In this document: positions 1 to 12,069 of the stretch, piece by piece
Position numbering within the stretch: the first letter of the stretch is position 1
Layout: each line of letters starts with the position of its first letter
Assembly (NCBI GenBank): GCA_949775045.1
Contig: OX459103.1
Coordinates: 11,848,605 to 11,912,604 of the forward strand
Length of the DNA: 64,000 nt
DNA from: Metridium senile
Lineage: Eukaryota; Cnidaria; Anthozoa; Actiniaria; Metridiidae
Direction: 5' to 3'
Position numbers and translations under genes: made by a program
Notes under the pieces: generated by a model
What the model was told of the DNA's origin: nothing
What the model saw: the letters and a program-made list of their open reading frames with translations, nothing else
Databases searched by the model: none

Positions 1-453
1 TCCCCTGCGTTGTATATATTACCGGGAACCGCCCGTTTTGTTCACTCTCGTCCAAACCACGGAAAGAGCACTTCGAGACTACCCACCCACCCAGCCCCCG
101 ACATGACGTACACATGGATATACCGCTGCCCACTGCCGTGGACAGCGAGCCTTTTCCGTCCTTCCCATATCTCATTGTGTATTCATGTGTATTGTAGGAA
201 GTGGAAATATACTACTATCCATGTTATCAGTCATTTTACACGAGTTGTTTTCCAAATGACGTCTCAAATTGAATGATCTTGAAAACACTTAATTTACAAC
301 AATATGGGCACTGTTTCGAGCTAAACATGTATACTCACCACAAGTCAATTGCTAAATGAGCAAAATGAGCATTATGAGCAGCATAAATGAGCAAATATGA
401 GCTACTCTGAGCACAGGAACAGCTTGAGCAAAGGAACGAGTTGTTTTTAGTAA
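1..453. other. no gene seen; GAGCA-rich tract at 335-440
   Basis: No supported coding region. The short open frame at 10-276 has no recognisable composition or motif. From about 335 to 440 the plus strand repeats the pentamer GAGCA at irregular spacing (ATGAGCA, TGAGCAC, TTGAGCA). Similar GAGCA/GCTCA words recur at 2001-2060 and in the centre of the large palindrome near 44575-44780, so this may be the edge of a dispersed element. Confidence 0.4.
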
Positions 454-815
454 GCTTTTATGCTGCTGTGCTCAAGCTGCTCCGATGATTCTGAACATCC
501 ATGGTACTGGCAATCTCTAATAGATGAAGCTATTGATGAACACGATGAAGAAAGAAGAGAAATAGTCGAAAAGCTTCAATCTGATGGTGCAACGGAAGAA
601 AATGTCAAACAGGTTGCTTATAATAGAATGCTTCTGATTGTAAGAGAAGAACTAAGTAATATATTGACGGAAAAGTTTTAGTGGATGCACGCAATGAAAA
701 GAGATTTCTATTTTCAAAATTAAGATCATGAAAACCAGAAATGAACTGTTGGACACTGGAGACTATGAGTGTCTTGAAGCAACAAAACTTGCTATTCACC
801 AAAGAAAATTTCATT
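454..815 (+). pseudogene. decayed coding fragment, unknown family
   Basis: An acidic, helical-looking frame runs 460-681 (73 residues) and contains WYWQSLIDEAIDEHDEERRE, followed by a second helical stretch ending in LTEKF and a TAG stop. The reading does not simply end there. The next codons in the same frame read WMHAMKRD, and after a frame change near 720 the sequence reads MKTRNELLDTGDYECLEA and then a basic tail, stopping at about 815. Coding-like sequence that continues past a stop and a frameshift is typical of a dead copy of a repeated or transposon-borne gene. I do not recognise the family with certainty. There is no signal peptide or membrane segment. Confidence 0.4.
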
Positions 816-1371
816 GAATGATTTAACCACTCCACAATATTTAGAATAAAATAGCAAGGAGAAACGGATTCTATGGAGTAATTGTTAAAAAAGTACACAC
901 ATATACATGCTATACCTTAATAATATGTGACGATATAGAAATCGAAATGTTGACAATTCTTAGCTTCAAACAATACATATAAAATAATAGTTTACCATTA
1001 GTAATCATTGCCGTTCGAATATGTTTATGTAACTCTATTATTGACAGTTAACACGTGTCAGTAAAAAACGCTACGATAACATATAACAAACAATGTTAGG
1101 CGTTAAGATTAAGTTTGACAATTTCTATTTTATTTAAAAATGAATTAAAAAAATACGACAAGGGAAAATATGGGACCGTGTTTTTTTTCTTTTGACACTG
1201 AAAAACAAACAAAAGGGGATTGAAAAAATGGAAAATGTATTTAAAGATACATCCCTTCACTGATTTATTTTATTTCATTGTTACTATTTAATTAATTTGT
1301 CTACAAATTAATCTAGTCTTTCATTTATTCATTTATTGATTTAGTTACTTATTTAGTTATTTATCTGATAT
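816..1371. other. AT-rich intergenic, nothing recognised
   Basis: No long frame, RNA gene or inverted repeat was found. The sequence is AT-rich with short T and A runs. Confidence 0.5.
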
Positions 1372-1550
1372 TTCATTCATTCATTCATTCATCCATTCAT
1401 TCATTCATTCATTCATTCATTCATTCATTCATTCATTCATTCATTCATTCATTCATTCATTCATTCATCCATTCATTCATTCATTCATTCATTCATTCAT
1501 TCATTCATTCATTCATTCATCCGTCCATCCATTTATTCATCCATTCATTT
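1372..1550. repeat. (ATTC)n microsatellite
   Basis: About 180 bp of CATT/ATTC tetranucleotide repeat with a few CATC/CGTC interruptions near both ends. Confidence 0.97.
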
Positions 1551-2008
1551 ATAACCTTTGATTTCAACGCACTCGAGTAAGGAAAGCTATAAATAGCTCA
1601 TACTGGTACCCTTTTATTTACGACACTAAAGTCAAACATATATAAATGATGCTATGAACCAAAAGGAGAGAACACTCATATATTACTGATCCATCCCATA
1701 GTAGCATCTGCATTCAAAGAAATGGTCCTTGCAATAACAGCATTCTGCTTTCAACTTTTGTCCTAGACGTAAATGTCATTCCGTATTCTGACAATAGTAT
1801 CCAACACGTGGTGATTTTGCTGCTTTTTCAGGTTTTGTCCTGACCAGGTAAATGGTTAATTCCTTTTCTGCATCCTAAATGACCTCTTTGTTATCATTGA
1901 TAATGATATAATGTTTCTTACAGTTTGAATTCATGATAAATTTCACTCCTGTGTCAGTCATTCTTTCTTGATCAAAGTGAGTTTCTTTTTCTTTGTACTT
2001 ATGAGCAG

Positions 2009-2415
2009 CTATGAGCACTTTCGGTTGAGTTGTCGAATGAGTAGCTCGTTCGAGCAGTTTTGAATTATGAAGTATGGTAACTGTCTACCACCCTTAGCTT
2101 GAGGATACTTGATTTCCTGTAAAATGTTAAGAAGCTCTGCAACAGCTTTAGTACTTTCTTCATCAAAAGGCTGGATGTTAGGAAGATCTACTTTTGACAG
2201 GTCGGCAGTGCTGCATTCTACATCATTGCATATATTGGTAACATCATCCAGTGGGGTTTCAGCAGCAAATGAACTTTGAATATATCCATTTTTTCTTTCG
2301 CATTACTAGGCTCCGAACACAGCACTGGTATAATTGGAGTGCCTTTCTGCTGGTGCTCAATTTCAGTAGTTGTTTGTCGATAGCCTGAGCTGACCTCTTT
2401 AAAGAACTTAAAAAT
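2009..2415 (-). pseudogene. decayed coding fragment, unknown family
   Basis: On the minus strand an open frame of 97 codons without ATG lies at 2302-2009. It is acidic and hydrophilic, including TPLDDVTNICNDVECS and KVDLPNIQPFDEESTKAV. Immediately upstream, in another frame (2415 to about 2285), the reading is equally coding-like (SSGYRQTTTEIEHQQKGTPI) and joins it through one frameshift. No domain is recognised. It lies about 1.2 kb from the decayed fragment at 454-815, and both are near GAGCA-rich DNA, so the two may be pieces of one dead element or captured gene. An exon of a live gene is possible but less likely because of the frame break. Confidence 0.35.
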
Positions 2416-3019
2416 TATTTCCTTTCATCAAAAGTGATAGATTTAGTAACAGATTATTTGCCTTTGACCCGATTTTCATTCTGATTTCGTATAATAATTT
2501 TTGTTTTTCCTCTAACGATTTTAACCTCCATCTGAATTTGATCAGTTTCGGACATATTCAATGTTATATGTTTTCCGCCAATAACCTGGTTGAAATGCAC
2601 GCTTTGCGACTGAAACGAATTAAAACGACACTAGTTACTTTGTTTTTAAATAAGATCCTCTTTTGATATCTATACAATGAAAATACATTTAAAAATGGAT
2701 ACATATCTAATGAGTTGAAATGAAAGTAATACAAACTAACTCACTTTTTTATAATCTACATTGAATAGAAAAGAATTATAAAATTGTTTTTATTTTTATT
2801 TTCAAAAACAAAAAGCTAACAAGAACACAATACATATTCCAAACCATTTTATTTTAGAATTAACAATACATTCTTACTGGTCATCTACTGAAACTATTAT
2901 CACTTCGTACACATTGCGATTAGCATACTGACAACAGCACGTGTCAAGACAACTTTACAGTTATGATCGGAATTTCTTTCACAACCATAACTACGTTTTC
3001 TTTCTTATATTCAGAAAGG
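2416..3019. other. intergenic, nothing recognised
   Basis: AT-rich stretch with no supported gene, RNA or repeat. Confidence 0.5.
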
Positions 3020-3170
3020 GTGCTATAAAATACTGAATATCAATTAGGTGCTATAAAATACTGAATATCAATTAGGTGCTATAAAATACTGAATATCAAT
3101 TATATTAGGTGCTATAAAATACTGAATATCAATTAGGTGCTATAAAATACTGAATATCAATTAGGTGCTA
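3020..3170. repeat. 28-bp tandem repeat, five copies
   Basis: The unit starts GTGCTATAAAATACTGAATA and is repeated five times almost without change. One 5-bp insertion (ATATT) lies between the third and fourth units. Confidence 0.95.
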
Positions 3171-3653
3171 TATAAGGGGACTAATGGAGCTTTTCTCTCA
3201 AGGGAACTGAAATCCTTTGCCATTAAAAACCTTTCTTTTGCCACTTGTACACAGACATGCAAGCCATGAAATCCCTCTATTAAATATAATTTTATTCACA
3301 TCATGATTTCTAAATAAATACAATTGAATATTTAAGACTGATATAAAAGGGAATAGGCTAAATGAAGTAGTTTAAGCTATTAGAAGCCAGGTAACCTATG
3401 TACAAAAGAAATTATCTAAGGTATATAGGATGTTAATTGTGATATTTGATTTGAGTTATGTTCTAGCATAACGTTAACTCATATTTCCACGATAAACATG
3501 ATTTCTGTCTTAAAGAAATTTTGAAGATAAGAATCAGTAAATAGATAGAGTTGTATGAAAAACAAGCGTTGAAATTTAACTGTTAGTGTATTTTATCAGC
3601 TAGTCTTTCGTTGTCGGCTAATCGTTTAGCTTATACCGACTTGAATAACGTTG

Positions 3654-4674
3654 TTAGGACCTTGGCTCAACTCTTTGGAGTGTTATATCTTGATTGATCC
3701 TTGATCTTGGAGCAACCTGTACAAAACGGCTTCTTATGTGAAAAATATTAAAGAATTCAACTCTGAACCTTCTGTTGAACGTGTTGTAAATAAAAGGATT
3801 GATTGCACTACTGAGGGAGGCCACATAGGTCACTAACATCTCTAAAGGTCTTGGTAAGTTGGTATAGACATCGATATGGGTCAAAATACCCGCAGTTATC
3901 CAGCAAACAGCAAATCCCACGACTAACGCTACTAACGACTTAGTAACACGAATTTCCTCGGCTGACAAAACACCGGCAGGGTTGTCATTGCCAGTTTGAC
4001 TATTTTGCAGAGACTGGGAATGTACTTGTACTGTTCGGTGGACCTTATGATAACAGTATATGATGAGACACAAAGGTATGAAGCCCGATGCAAATTGTAT
4101 CACAACCGCGGTGACTTTTTCATTTGTATAGTCAGTAGATGCAGGAAAGTACATACATCTTCCTTGGTAAAACATAAATACAATAGAACCGCTAGATAGT
4201 GATACCACTTCAGCTAAAAATGAAAAAATCCAAATTATCACTATTGAGATTACAGTAGGTTTTGGTTTAAACCATTTGCGGTAGATCTGAGGTCTCACAA
4301 CAAAGAAGAATCGATTGACTGCCACCATTGTCGTTGTCAGAATAGAACCGTACACTAAAGTCATGCTGATAACTCCAAAGGCTTGCCTTCCCTTGAACCC
4401 AATTACATCACGCCCTTTTGCTGCCGAAGCGATGATTATTGGCAGGACGATAGCCGACGCCATGACATCAGAGATAGCAAGAATAATTAAATAATAATTT
4501 GATGTTTTTTTTGCGGAGATTTTTAGATTGATAAAACACCCATAGTACACAGGAATTGCCTACAAAGGCTGTCACTGCTATGAAAATGAATAGACCAGCT
4601 TCCATTATGATTTGTGGCGCTGATCGATCGGCAAGTAGTTCTGCCATTTTCTGGTTATGGACTGCGTTGTACAT
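3654..4674 (-). pseudogene. class A GPCR with one frameshift
   Basis: Two overlapping minus-strand frames make one seven-transmembrane receptor. The first (4674 to about 4510) carries the start ATG and TM1 with the GN motif (VTAFVGNSCVLWVFYQ). The second (about 4510-3654) carries TM2 (LIILAISDVMASAIVLP), the end of TM3 with NRF in place of DRY (AVNRFFFVVRP), TM6 with CW (FAVCWITAGIL) and TM7 with NPxxY (AINPFIYNTFNRRFR), then a basic C-tail. The frames meet in a run of eight A on the coding strand (T8 at 4505-4512). One base fewer would give a normal-sized receptor of about 339 residues. NRF/NRY in TM3 and INPFIYN in TM7 resemble melatonin-receptor, moody or GPR84-like receptors; the ligand cannot be told. 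It could be a sequencing error in the homopolymer rather than a real pseudogene. Confidence 0.85.
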
Positions 4675-4821
4675 TGTGCTTTTTAACTTCTTCGTTCCCT
4701 AAGAAAACAATTCCAATAAAAAGATATTAAAACTAATAAAAGGAATTCTAAATTCCGCATTACAGCTTGATTTTGCTTATTTCACCGAAATACCGCTCTT
4801 AAAAAAATATATATATATCGC

Positions 4822-5092
4822 ATAACGCAGGTATCCTAAATCCAGCATTACCGCAAAAATGTATTCCGTTTACCGCAATATCGCATTAAAAAATGGCCAA
4901 TACCGCAACACCGCAAACCCCAATGTCACCCTCCTTTATGGATCACAATCTTTTGATATAACGCAGGTATCCTAAATCCAGCATTACCGCAAAAATGTAT
5001 TCCGTTTACCGCAATATCGCATTAAAAAATGGCCAATACCGCAACACCGCAAACCCCAATGTCACCCTCCTTTATGGATCACAATCTTTTGA
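4822..5092. repeat. 136-bp tandem duplication
   Basis: The block beginning ATAACGCAGGTATCCTAAAT at 4822 is repeated almost exactly from 4958, ending at about 5092. It is rich in the words TACCGCAA and ACCGCA, which also occur just upstream (4780-4800). Confidence 0.95.
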
Positions 5093-5153
5093 GTCCGATT
5101 CCGAGTCCGAGTCCGAGTCCGAGTCCGAGTCCGAGTCCGAGTCCGAGTCCTGG
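5093..5153. repeat. (GAGTCC)n hexanucleotide array
   Basis: About ten units of GAGTCC, directly abutting the second copy of the 136-bp duplication. Depending on frame it reads Ser-Glu or Ser-Pro repeats, but nothing indicates a gene here. Confidence 0.95.
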
Positions 5154-5445
5154 TTTCGAGGTATGCCTGATCTTTCTCGCTACTGAAATAGTTTATCTGA
5201 TGCTGCCTATTAAAGGACCTATTGACATCTAAATCTTACAATCTAAGGAAGTCGTTCATTAATGACTGGAAGCAATGAGGTGGAACGCACATCAAATTTA
5301 GCTGTGTGTTCAAAATAAATATTTATTATTGGAAGCTATGCGCTGCTAGAATAGGATTTGTTTATACTAATAGTGAAAAAGGAGGATGGTTTTTACTATA
5401 TGTAAAAGAATATAGAATGATCACCTTGAGCAAGGTGATCATTCT

Positions 5446-7363
5446 AAATATAAAATATATAGAAACAAAATTGCCAATCTAACTAGACTTAGCAAAAAGA
5501 TGTATTTTCATTTTTACTTCCAAACAAACATCAGTAATATAAACAAAACATGGCAAGGTATCAATATGTTAATTAGCAACAGCAAAAAGAAACGAAAGTC
5601 AATAACATCACTTAAGGACCCTTCTACAAATACATATGTCTACAAAGAGAACAAAATCGCTAATATTTTAAACAACCATTTTGCTTCTGTTGGCCAAAAC
5701 TTAGCAAATGAAATTCCCGATTTGAATGTTGACTTTAATGATTATTTACGTGATATTAATATAAGTAATTCGTTCTATTTTACACTGGTTATTCATGAAG
5801 AAGTTGAAAATGAAATAATGCTTACACCACCTAACAAATCATATGGATTATATTCCTGTCCTATCAAAATACTAAAAATGTCTAAACAACTCATAAGTGT
5901 TCCGTTAGCTCTTATCTTTAATACATCTATTGAAACTGGTATTTTTCCTAGTAAACTAAAAACATCTAAAATCACTCCCATTTTTAAATCAGACGATGAA
6001 ACCGACCCAAATAACTATAGACCGATATCAATCCTGTCGGTCTTTAATAGAATCTTCGAGAAACTTATGTACAACCGTTTAACCACATTCATAGAATATA
6101 ATAATATTCTAAGCAACTCACAATATAGCAATTCTTGATATCGTAAACACCATTCACGAAAACATGGATAGAAAACTTTTTTCTTGTGCAGTATTTATTG
6201 ATCTGGAAAAAGCCTTCGATTCGGTGAATCACTCAATTTTGATTAAAAAACTTGAATACTATGGGATAAGGGGCTGTATCAATAATTGGTTTAAATCATA
6301 TTTAATGGGTAGAACACAGACTACTGAAATTAATGGTTATATTAGCCCTAAGGACATTAATCCCTTTGGGGTCCCTCAGGGATCAGTTATTGGATCTTTA
6401 TTGTTCCTCATATATATCAATGATATCTCTAATATTACTAGTATACTTAAATTGTTTTTATTTGCTGATGATACCACTTTACTTTTTGCTCACAAAAAAT
6501 CTTAAAACTCTTGAACATACAATGAACAATGAATTAGAAAAATTAAACAATTGTCTGATAGCCAACAAATTAACGCTCAATATAATAAAATCCAACTTTG
6601 TTATTTTTCGACCCTATCAGAAAAAAATCACCACTAATATTAATATTCGTGTTTTTGATAATTCTCAGAATACGTTTGTGTCATTAGAAAATAAAGATTA
6701 TGTTAAATATCTTAGATTGTTAATAGACAGTAATCTATCATGGAAACAGCATATCAATTACATAAGTACTAAAATTAGTAAGTCAATTGGCCTGATTGCT
6801 AAATTAAGACACTACGTCCCCCAAGACACGTTAATTACCTTATTCTGGGCTCTCATCCACCCCTATCTAAGTTATGGTATAGCAATCTGGGGACACACTT
6901 CTAAAACTCAGTTTGAAAAATTTTACGCCTACAAAAACGTACTCTTAGACTGATCTTTTTCAAGGATAGAAAGCAAAGTGCAATTCCCCTTTTTGTGAAA
7001 ACTAATATCCCTCCATTAAATATTATGTATATATCATCCATATCTAACCTCATGCATGACGTTAATAACAAAGCAGCACCTCAAAACCTAACCAATTTAT
7101 TTACCAAAGTTAGTGATGTTCATCATTACCCAACACGGGCCTCAACCTCAAAAAATTTATTCTCTAAGCCTTCTAGGCTAAACACTCAATTAAATTCTTT
7201 TTCAAGACTTGGCGTGAGATTATGGAATTCGATGTAAGTTAATATAAACCACTGGCCTGCCTAGATTAGTGCTCTTACTATTTGCAGGTCGGTGGCATAT
7301 CTATTACTTGTAAAAAAAATGTTACTAAATAAACAAACTTGAACTTGAACTTGATATAGTACT
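5446..7363 (+). mobile_element. 5'-truncated LINE (CR1/L2/Jockey-like), decayed
   Basis: A non-LTR retrotransposon missing its 5' end and endonuclease. Frame 5500-6138 holds the pre-RT region and the start of the reverse transcriptase (TPIFKSDDETDPNNYRPISI). After a deletion and frame change, 6164-6505 carries RT motif A (FIDLEKAFDSVNHSILI), motif B (GVPQGSVIGSLLFLIYINDI) and the catalytic FADD. The frame shifts again near 6500 and continues to 6953 (LNNCLIANKLTLN, YLRLLIDSNLSW) and 6995-7237 (RASTSKNLF). The 3' end is a TTGAAC microsatellite-like tail at 7343-7363, as in CR1/L2-type LINEs. Several stops and frameshifts mean it cannot be active. Confidence 0.9.
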
Positions 7364-8639
7364 CGGTATAAGTTTATACTGATGAATTTGAATACATAGA
7401 AATGAAAGGGAGTGTACATTTCTGTGTAACCCGTCACATTTATTATCTGACTTTAGCCGTTATTGCGATATTGCACCTACTTGGCGGTCTTTTACCAAAC
7501 AAATGCAATTAATATTCAGTGTATAAGCCACCTAACTATACGTTTGTCGAGGTAAATCAGTAAAGGAGAGTCTTACAGATTTGTTTTTGATGATTTTAAT
7601 TCCCACGACTATGTATAACCATTTAGCGTTAATTTCTGATATCAGTAAAATTTGTTGAAAATCATGTGTTAAAACTGGTTTTTCAGTTGTCAAATTTCGA
7701 TGGAACATGAACTTTACTTTTTCTTCGACATATTAGTGCAAATTTGATGCTGATCGACCTTGATGATCGGGAACAGTGTAAAATTTAATATTTTGTTTAC
7801 AGATTCTACACGTCAAAAAAATGAATTCAACATTTCGTATTTCGTGTATTTACTCTAGTTACAAAGCCTTGATTTCTATTATACTTCAGAATGTATTTGT
7901 CGTTTACTTGTTAGACATATTTCTACCATAAAAGTTAGGCTAGCTCTTAACGTATTAGTATAATTATAGAAGAAACTTTGTTAAGTTATTTTCGACAAGC
8001 GAATACTCATTTCCATATGTTATAGCTTGGTGCAAAAAAATATTTTTGTTATTACAGAGTAATTCATGTTTAGAATGAATTTTGCATCAATATACTTGTA
8101 TATCATTTTATTACAAAAAAGTACCCATTTCAAATTGTCGGGAAAATCGAAAATCATTCCTTTCATTATTGAAAAGACCCTGAAAAGAACAATTTGGAGT
8201 GTTTGAAGATCGAAAAGATCGAAGCAATATTGAATGTAATAGATTATGAAACAATTCCAATGTTTGATCAAAGCTTCCAAACAGATGTTCAAATCGTTCA
8301 AAGCGAACAAGTTACGCATCGCAAAAATATCTAAAATGATTTTTTTTCCTTGAAACATTCTCTTAAACTCCGGATAAAACTGATATCTTTTAAGCTCTAT
8401 TTTCATTATTAAGAAGTAAGTTCTAACTTTGCACTGTTTTTTTCTCCGGTATTGTTTAACGCACTTTGGGATTGTAAGAACACTCAAGACGTGTTGAGAA
8501 TCACTCCACTTTGCATTGTACTTCTCTTTTAAAATGACTTCACTTTAGTACTAGTGTTTATTGCTAAACTGAAATTCGAATCTAAATAAATGTAAAATGT
8601 ACTTTGGTAAATATTTTACAAATATTTTTAAACTTACCT
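7364..8639. other. no supported gene; weak minus-strand ORF 8020-8487
   Basis: The stretch is AT-rich. A 155-codon minus-strand frame (8487-8020) is longer than expected by chance, but it is rich in Ile, Phe, Lys and Tyr, has no recognisable domain and no visible splice context, so I do not call it a gene. A segment at 8497-8540 resembles 16296-16340 (GAGAAGCACTTCACTTTGC-like), suggesting a small dispersed repeat. Confidence 0.3.
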
Positions 8640-8942
8640 ATTACAGCATAACGCGCCTTACCGTGGCCACCCAATTACAGTTTTGTACAGGTTAGCTAAA
8701 TGTTCAAAAGTTTCTCTTTTCAAGATCAAATTATTTGCCACACCTTTTCAAATTTAAACATCCTGGGAGGTTTTTCAGACATTTATAAACTTCACTTTTG
8801 TCTACGCTTTGAACAATTCAAAGTGATTATTGTTCGACACTCGGCGTGTCTTTTATATTAAGGTCAAATTCTCGCTTTCTGATTGGTTAGCTTGTACAAA
8901 ACTTTAATTAGTTGGCCACGGTAAGGTGCGTCGCACTGTAAT
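8640..8942. mobile_element. MITE, TIR ends in CCTTACCGTGGCCA
   Basis: Inverted ends of about 30 bp: left 8640-8673 (ATTACAG..GCGCCTTACCGTGGCCA) and right 8912-8942, its imperfect reverse complement. No coding capacity; non-autonomous DNA transposon. Confidence 0.7.
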
Positions 8943-9407
8943 CGTTTTTCACTAAATGCTTGCGGCGTTTTTGTTCGGGGTATTATTCAGATTGCAAGTT
9001 CCATAGAAATATTTGAACTGCACACCTGCGAGATTTATTTGATATTTTCATCCAATAGCCAAATTTGCGTGCGCAAATGACTAGCTTATTACAGATATCG
9101 ATAACATTAAAATGTAAATAGTTAAACGAAGTATTCCATAAATTATGTTCAGTGAGAAAATGCAAACAGGAATAAACTGTCAGACATAAATTATGTGTTT
9201 GCTTGCTTTAAGTTTTTATCTAAGCATTTGTTAGCATTTTGCGCATATAATTTAGCCTTTTTTATAAAGATACTTTATACTTGTTCGCAAATTTTCACCT
9301 TGCATTGTCATTCAACGATCGTTGGGAGCCGATCGTTCAATGTGTTTTATGTTTAGTTCACTAAACCAGACAAGCGACTTTAAAAATATCTCGTATCAAA
9401 GATATGT

Positions 9408-9562
9408 CTATAGTTCTGTTGCAATTTCAACCTGTTTAAAAAAAAAAAAAAAAAAAGATCTCGCGCGCTAATCAAAGTCTTTTGTTACTTCTTACCTACA
9501 ATACCATATATGGTAATTATATAATGGCATTGTTTTCAGAATTGCATACAGTGTCTTTGATA
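9408..9562 (+). repeat. dispersed repeat, copy 1 (second at 31775-31900)
   Basis: The segment from TGTTGCAATTTCAACCTGTT through CAATACCATATATGGTAA to TTTGATAC matches 31775-31900 with scattered differences; the copy here has a long A-run insertion at 9438-9456. Family unknown. Confidence 0.65.
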
Positions 9563-10150
9563 CAAAATGTTTAAACATTTACCTTCTTAAAGTTCAATTT
9601 CCGTTGTAACAGAGATGTCACGTTACATTGTCACGTTTACCCATGTTGCGCATGCGCTCATTATATTTGGGAACACGATTAGAAACGCTGTTACACAGAC
9701 GTTTCCTCCTCGTATCTTCCCGTCGGGGTAGGGTTGGGGGCGGCTGTACACAGGCTACACAGAATTACAAATTATTAGCAGCTGATATGCCGATAATGTG
9801 TTTCAATAATTGTTGTCGTGGAGTATGTTTGTTGCTTACCGAAGTTTTCTAATATAGAAATGGTATTTTAGATATATTTATTGAAAGAGAATGTTACTTA
9901 TTAAAGACGTTAGCTTCATTTGAAGTTGTATTGATTTTGCATAAGAAACCTTGATCATACAAAAGTTTGAGATATGGAATAAAAATTGGGTTCACCGTGT
10001 TGGTTTTGAGATAAACTCTGTTGAATATGTACCATTTTAACGAAAATGCTGCGCGCTTTTTAATATATACCCAATAATTTCAAATAATCGCAACAATAAA
10101 AGGAAAAATTGTCGCTTTAAAGAACGTACGTCTACTATCGTATATTAGTA
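9563..10150. other. intergenic, nothing recognised
   Basis: No supported gene. The short frame at 9628-9852 has no recognisable features. Confidence 0.4.
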
Positions 10151-10410
10151 TACACCTATCTCAATTAACGTTGTCCATCTGGAATGGTTGATCTGAGACC
10201 GATAGGAATTGTGGGAGCTCATTAAATTCCAAATACATTGTTTTAATCACACTTGAATGGTGCTGAATTACAGATAACAGTATTTCAGAAGTAAACATTA
10301 ATATTCGAGCGTGATAATAATAGTGCATATGCAGTTTAACGAGCTCCCACAATTCCTATCGGTCTCAGATCAACCATTCCAGATGGACAACGTTAATTGA
10401 AATAGGTGTA
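10151..10410. mobile_element. MITE family A, copy 1 (best preserved)
   Basis: A 260-bp element with inverted ends of about 75 bp. It begins TACACCTATCTCAATTAACG and ends with the reverse complement, GTTAATTGAAATAGGTGTA. Inside each end lies the word GGTCTCAGATCAACCATT or its complement and AGCTCCCACAATTCCTAT. The outermost TA may be the duplicated target. Diverged relatives lie at 26246-26490 and 32061-32308. Confidence 0.85.
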
Positions 10411-12069
10411 TATAGCACAAGAATGTGCAGTATCTGTTTTCACTTTTGATGTTGATTTTTCCACTTTCATATGTTTTATTGAACTTTATGATATCTTAAT
10501 TTTAAGATGAAAAAAATGGGGTTCATCGTATTCGTTTCCTAGATATTTCGGTACAAATTTGCTCGCCATCTTGTCTTTCTTCTATTATTAAAATATCCAG
10601 GCGTCCTCGCCGCGCGCAGAAAGATTGCAACGACACAATATCCGCTAACGTCCTTAACTGACGTTTTGGACCTTTTAAAATTCTTCTTCGAGAAAAACAA
10701 CAACACAAGTTTAGGTGTGTTTTAATCAAAGACATGCTTTACTCCATTGACATGCTTTACTCCAGGAAGACATTGTTTTTAATATTCAAGATGCAGGTGA
10801 TTTTACGCATGCACTTCCTGCTAGTATAAGCCAATCAGAAGCATTTTTGTCGTATGATTTGACATTAAAAAAGTCTATGGAACTTGGACAAAAAAATCTG
10901 CCGCTCTATGCCTAAATGACCGTAATCGTTTATTAAAACCTATAATGTTAGGTGTTGTTTTAAAAAAAGCAGCAGTCTAATGACTCTGCAGGATGGTCGA
11001 TCAGAAAGGAGGAAAACAACGAATAATTTCAAAATTTGAATCCGGCTAATTGTGATCGCAGTCGCTTACGGGAGACGGTCATTCAGACAGGGGCAACTGT
11101 ATGAACAAAACTTTTCAATATTTTAATTGAATGATCAGACGAACGGATGTATATTGTGGTTGCATGTTTTAACCCGCTTTTTTATTGAGATTTTCCACAT
11201 GCACACTGTTATATATTCGCATACATGATAGTATAGGGAAAATTCATCAACATACAAGATAGACAAGCTAAGAAGTTACTTATAACATATATAATTAAAC
11301 AAAGCACTAAAATCTTAATTGCAATATCTCAATATGATATTGAATTTACACTTCCATATTATTTTAATTATCTGGCCATACAGCCTGTAGATGTTAAATA
11401 TTTGCACTTGTGCGAACGCTCCTGTCACTTGTTTTATTCGTATTAACCGTAGAGTAGAGTTTGAATTAGAAGAGTATTTCAATAGTAACTTACTAGCTAG
11501 TAGATATTTCTTAACGTGGTTACAGTGGAAGATATATACCCAAATTTAACCTAATTTAAATTTGTAAATGAGTTCCAACAAACTATAGGTCATATCTTTT
11601 CTTTTTGATACATTTTTTTTCAAATTTCAATTATAACTAGCATACATTACATAAATAAGATATACAGTAAACAACATACAATTTTGACAATTACGAATAT
11701 AAATTTAGGGAAAAACAAATTTACAAAAATAGTCATAATAAATGTATATCAGCTGTATACGTAAACCAAGAATATATAATTTTGTATACATACGTATATT
11801 AACTGTACATAAACAAAATAATTTTGTTCCATTTTTCATAATGGAAAGAAAATTTCTTTTTGTTTTTTGCTATCCTAAGTTCAATATCATAAATATATTT
11901 AACCTTATGTACAAAAAGCGAAACAGAAGTACATAATTGTTTCTGACTACATTTGTATATGAAATACTTTGCTAATGATAAAATATGGTTTATGAAGACC
12001 TTATCATCACATTGTTTATAAATATCAACTTATATCCCCTATGAATATATCATAGGCTGTCAACCAACT
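10411..12069. other. intergenic, nothing recognised
   Basis: AT-rich. Short frames (for example 10523-10735 and 11742-11936) show no domain or splice context. Confidence 0.4.

Noticed and set aside
8020..8487. 155-codon minus-strand frame
   Set aside because: Composition follows the AT-rich background, with no domain or splice context; kept only as a note.
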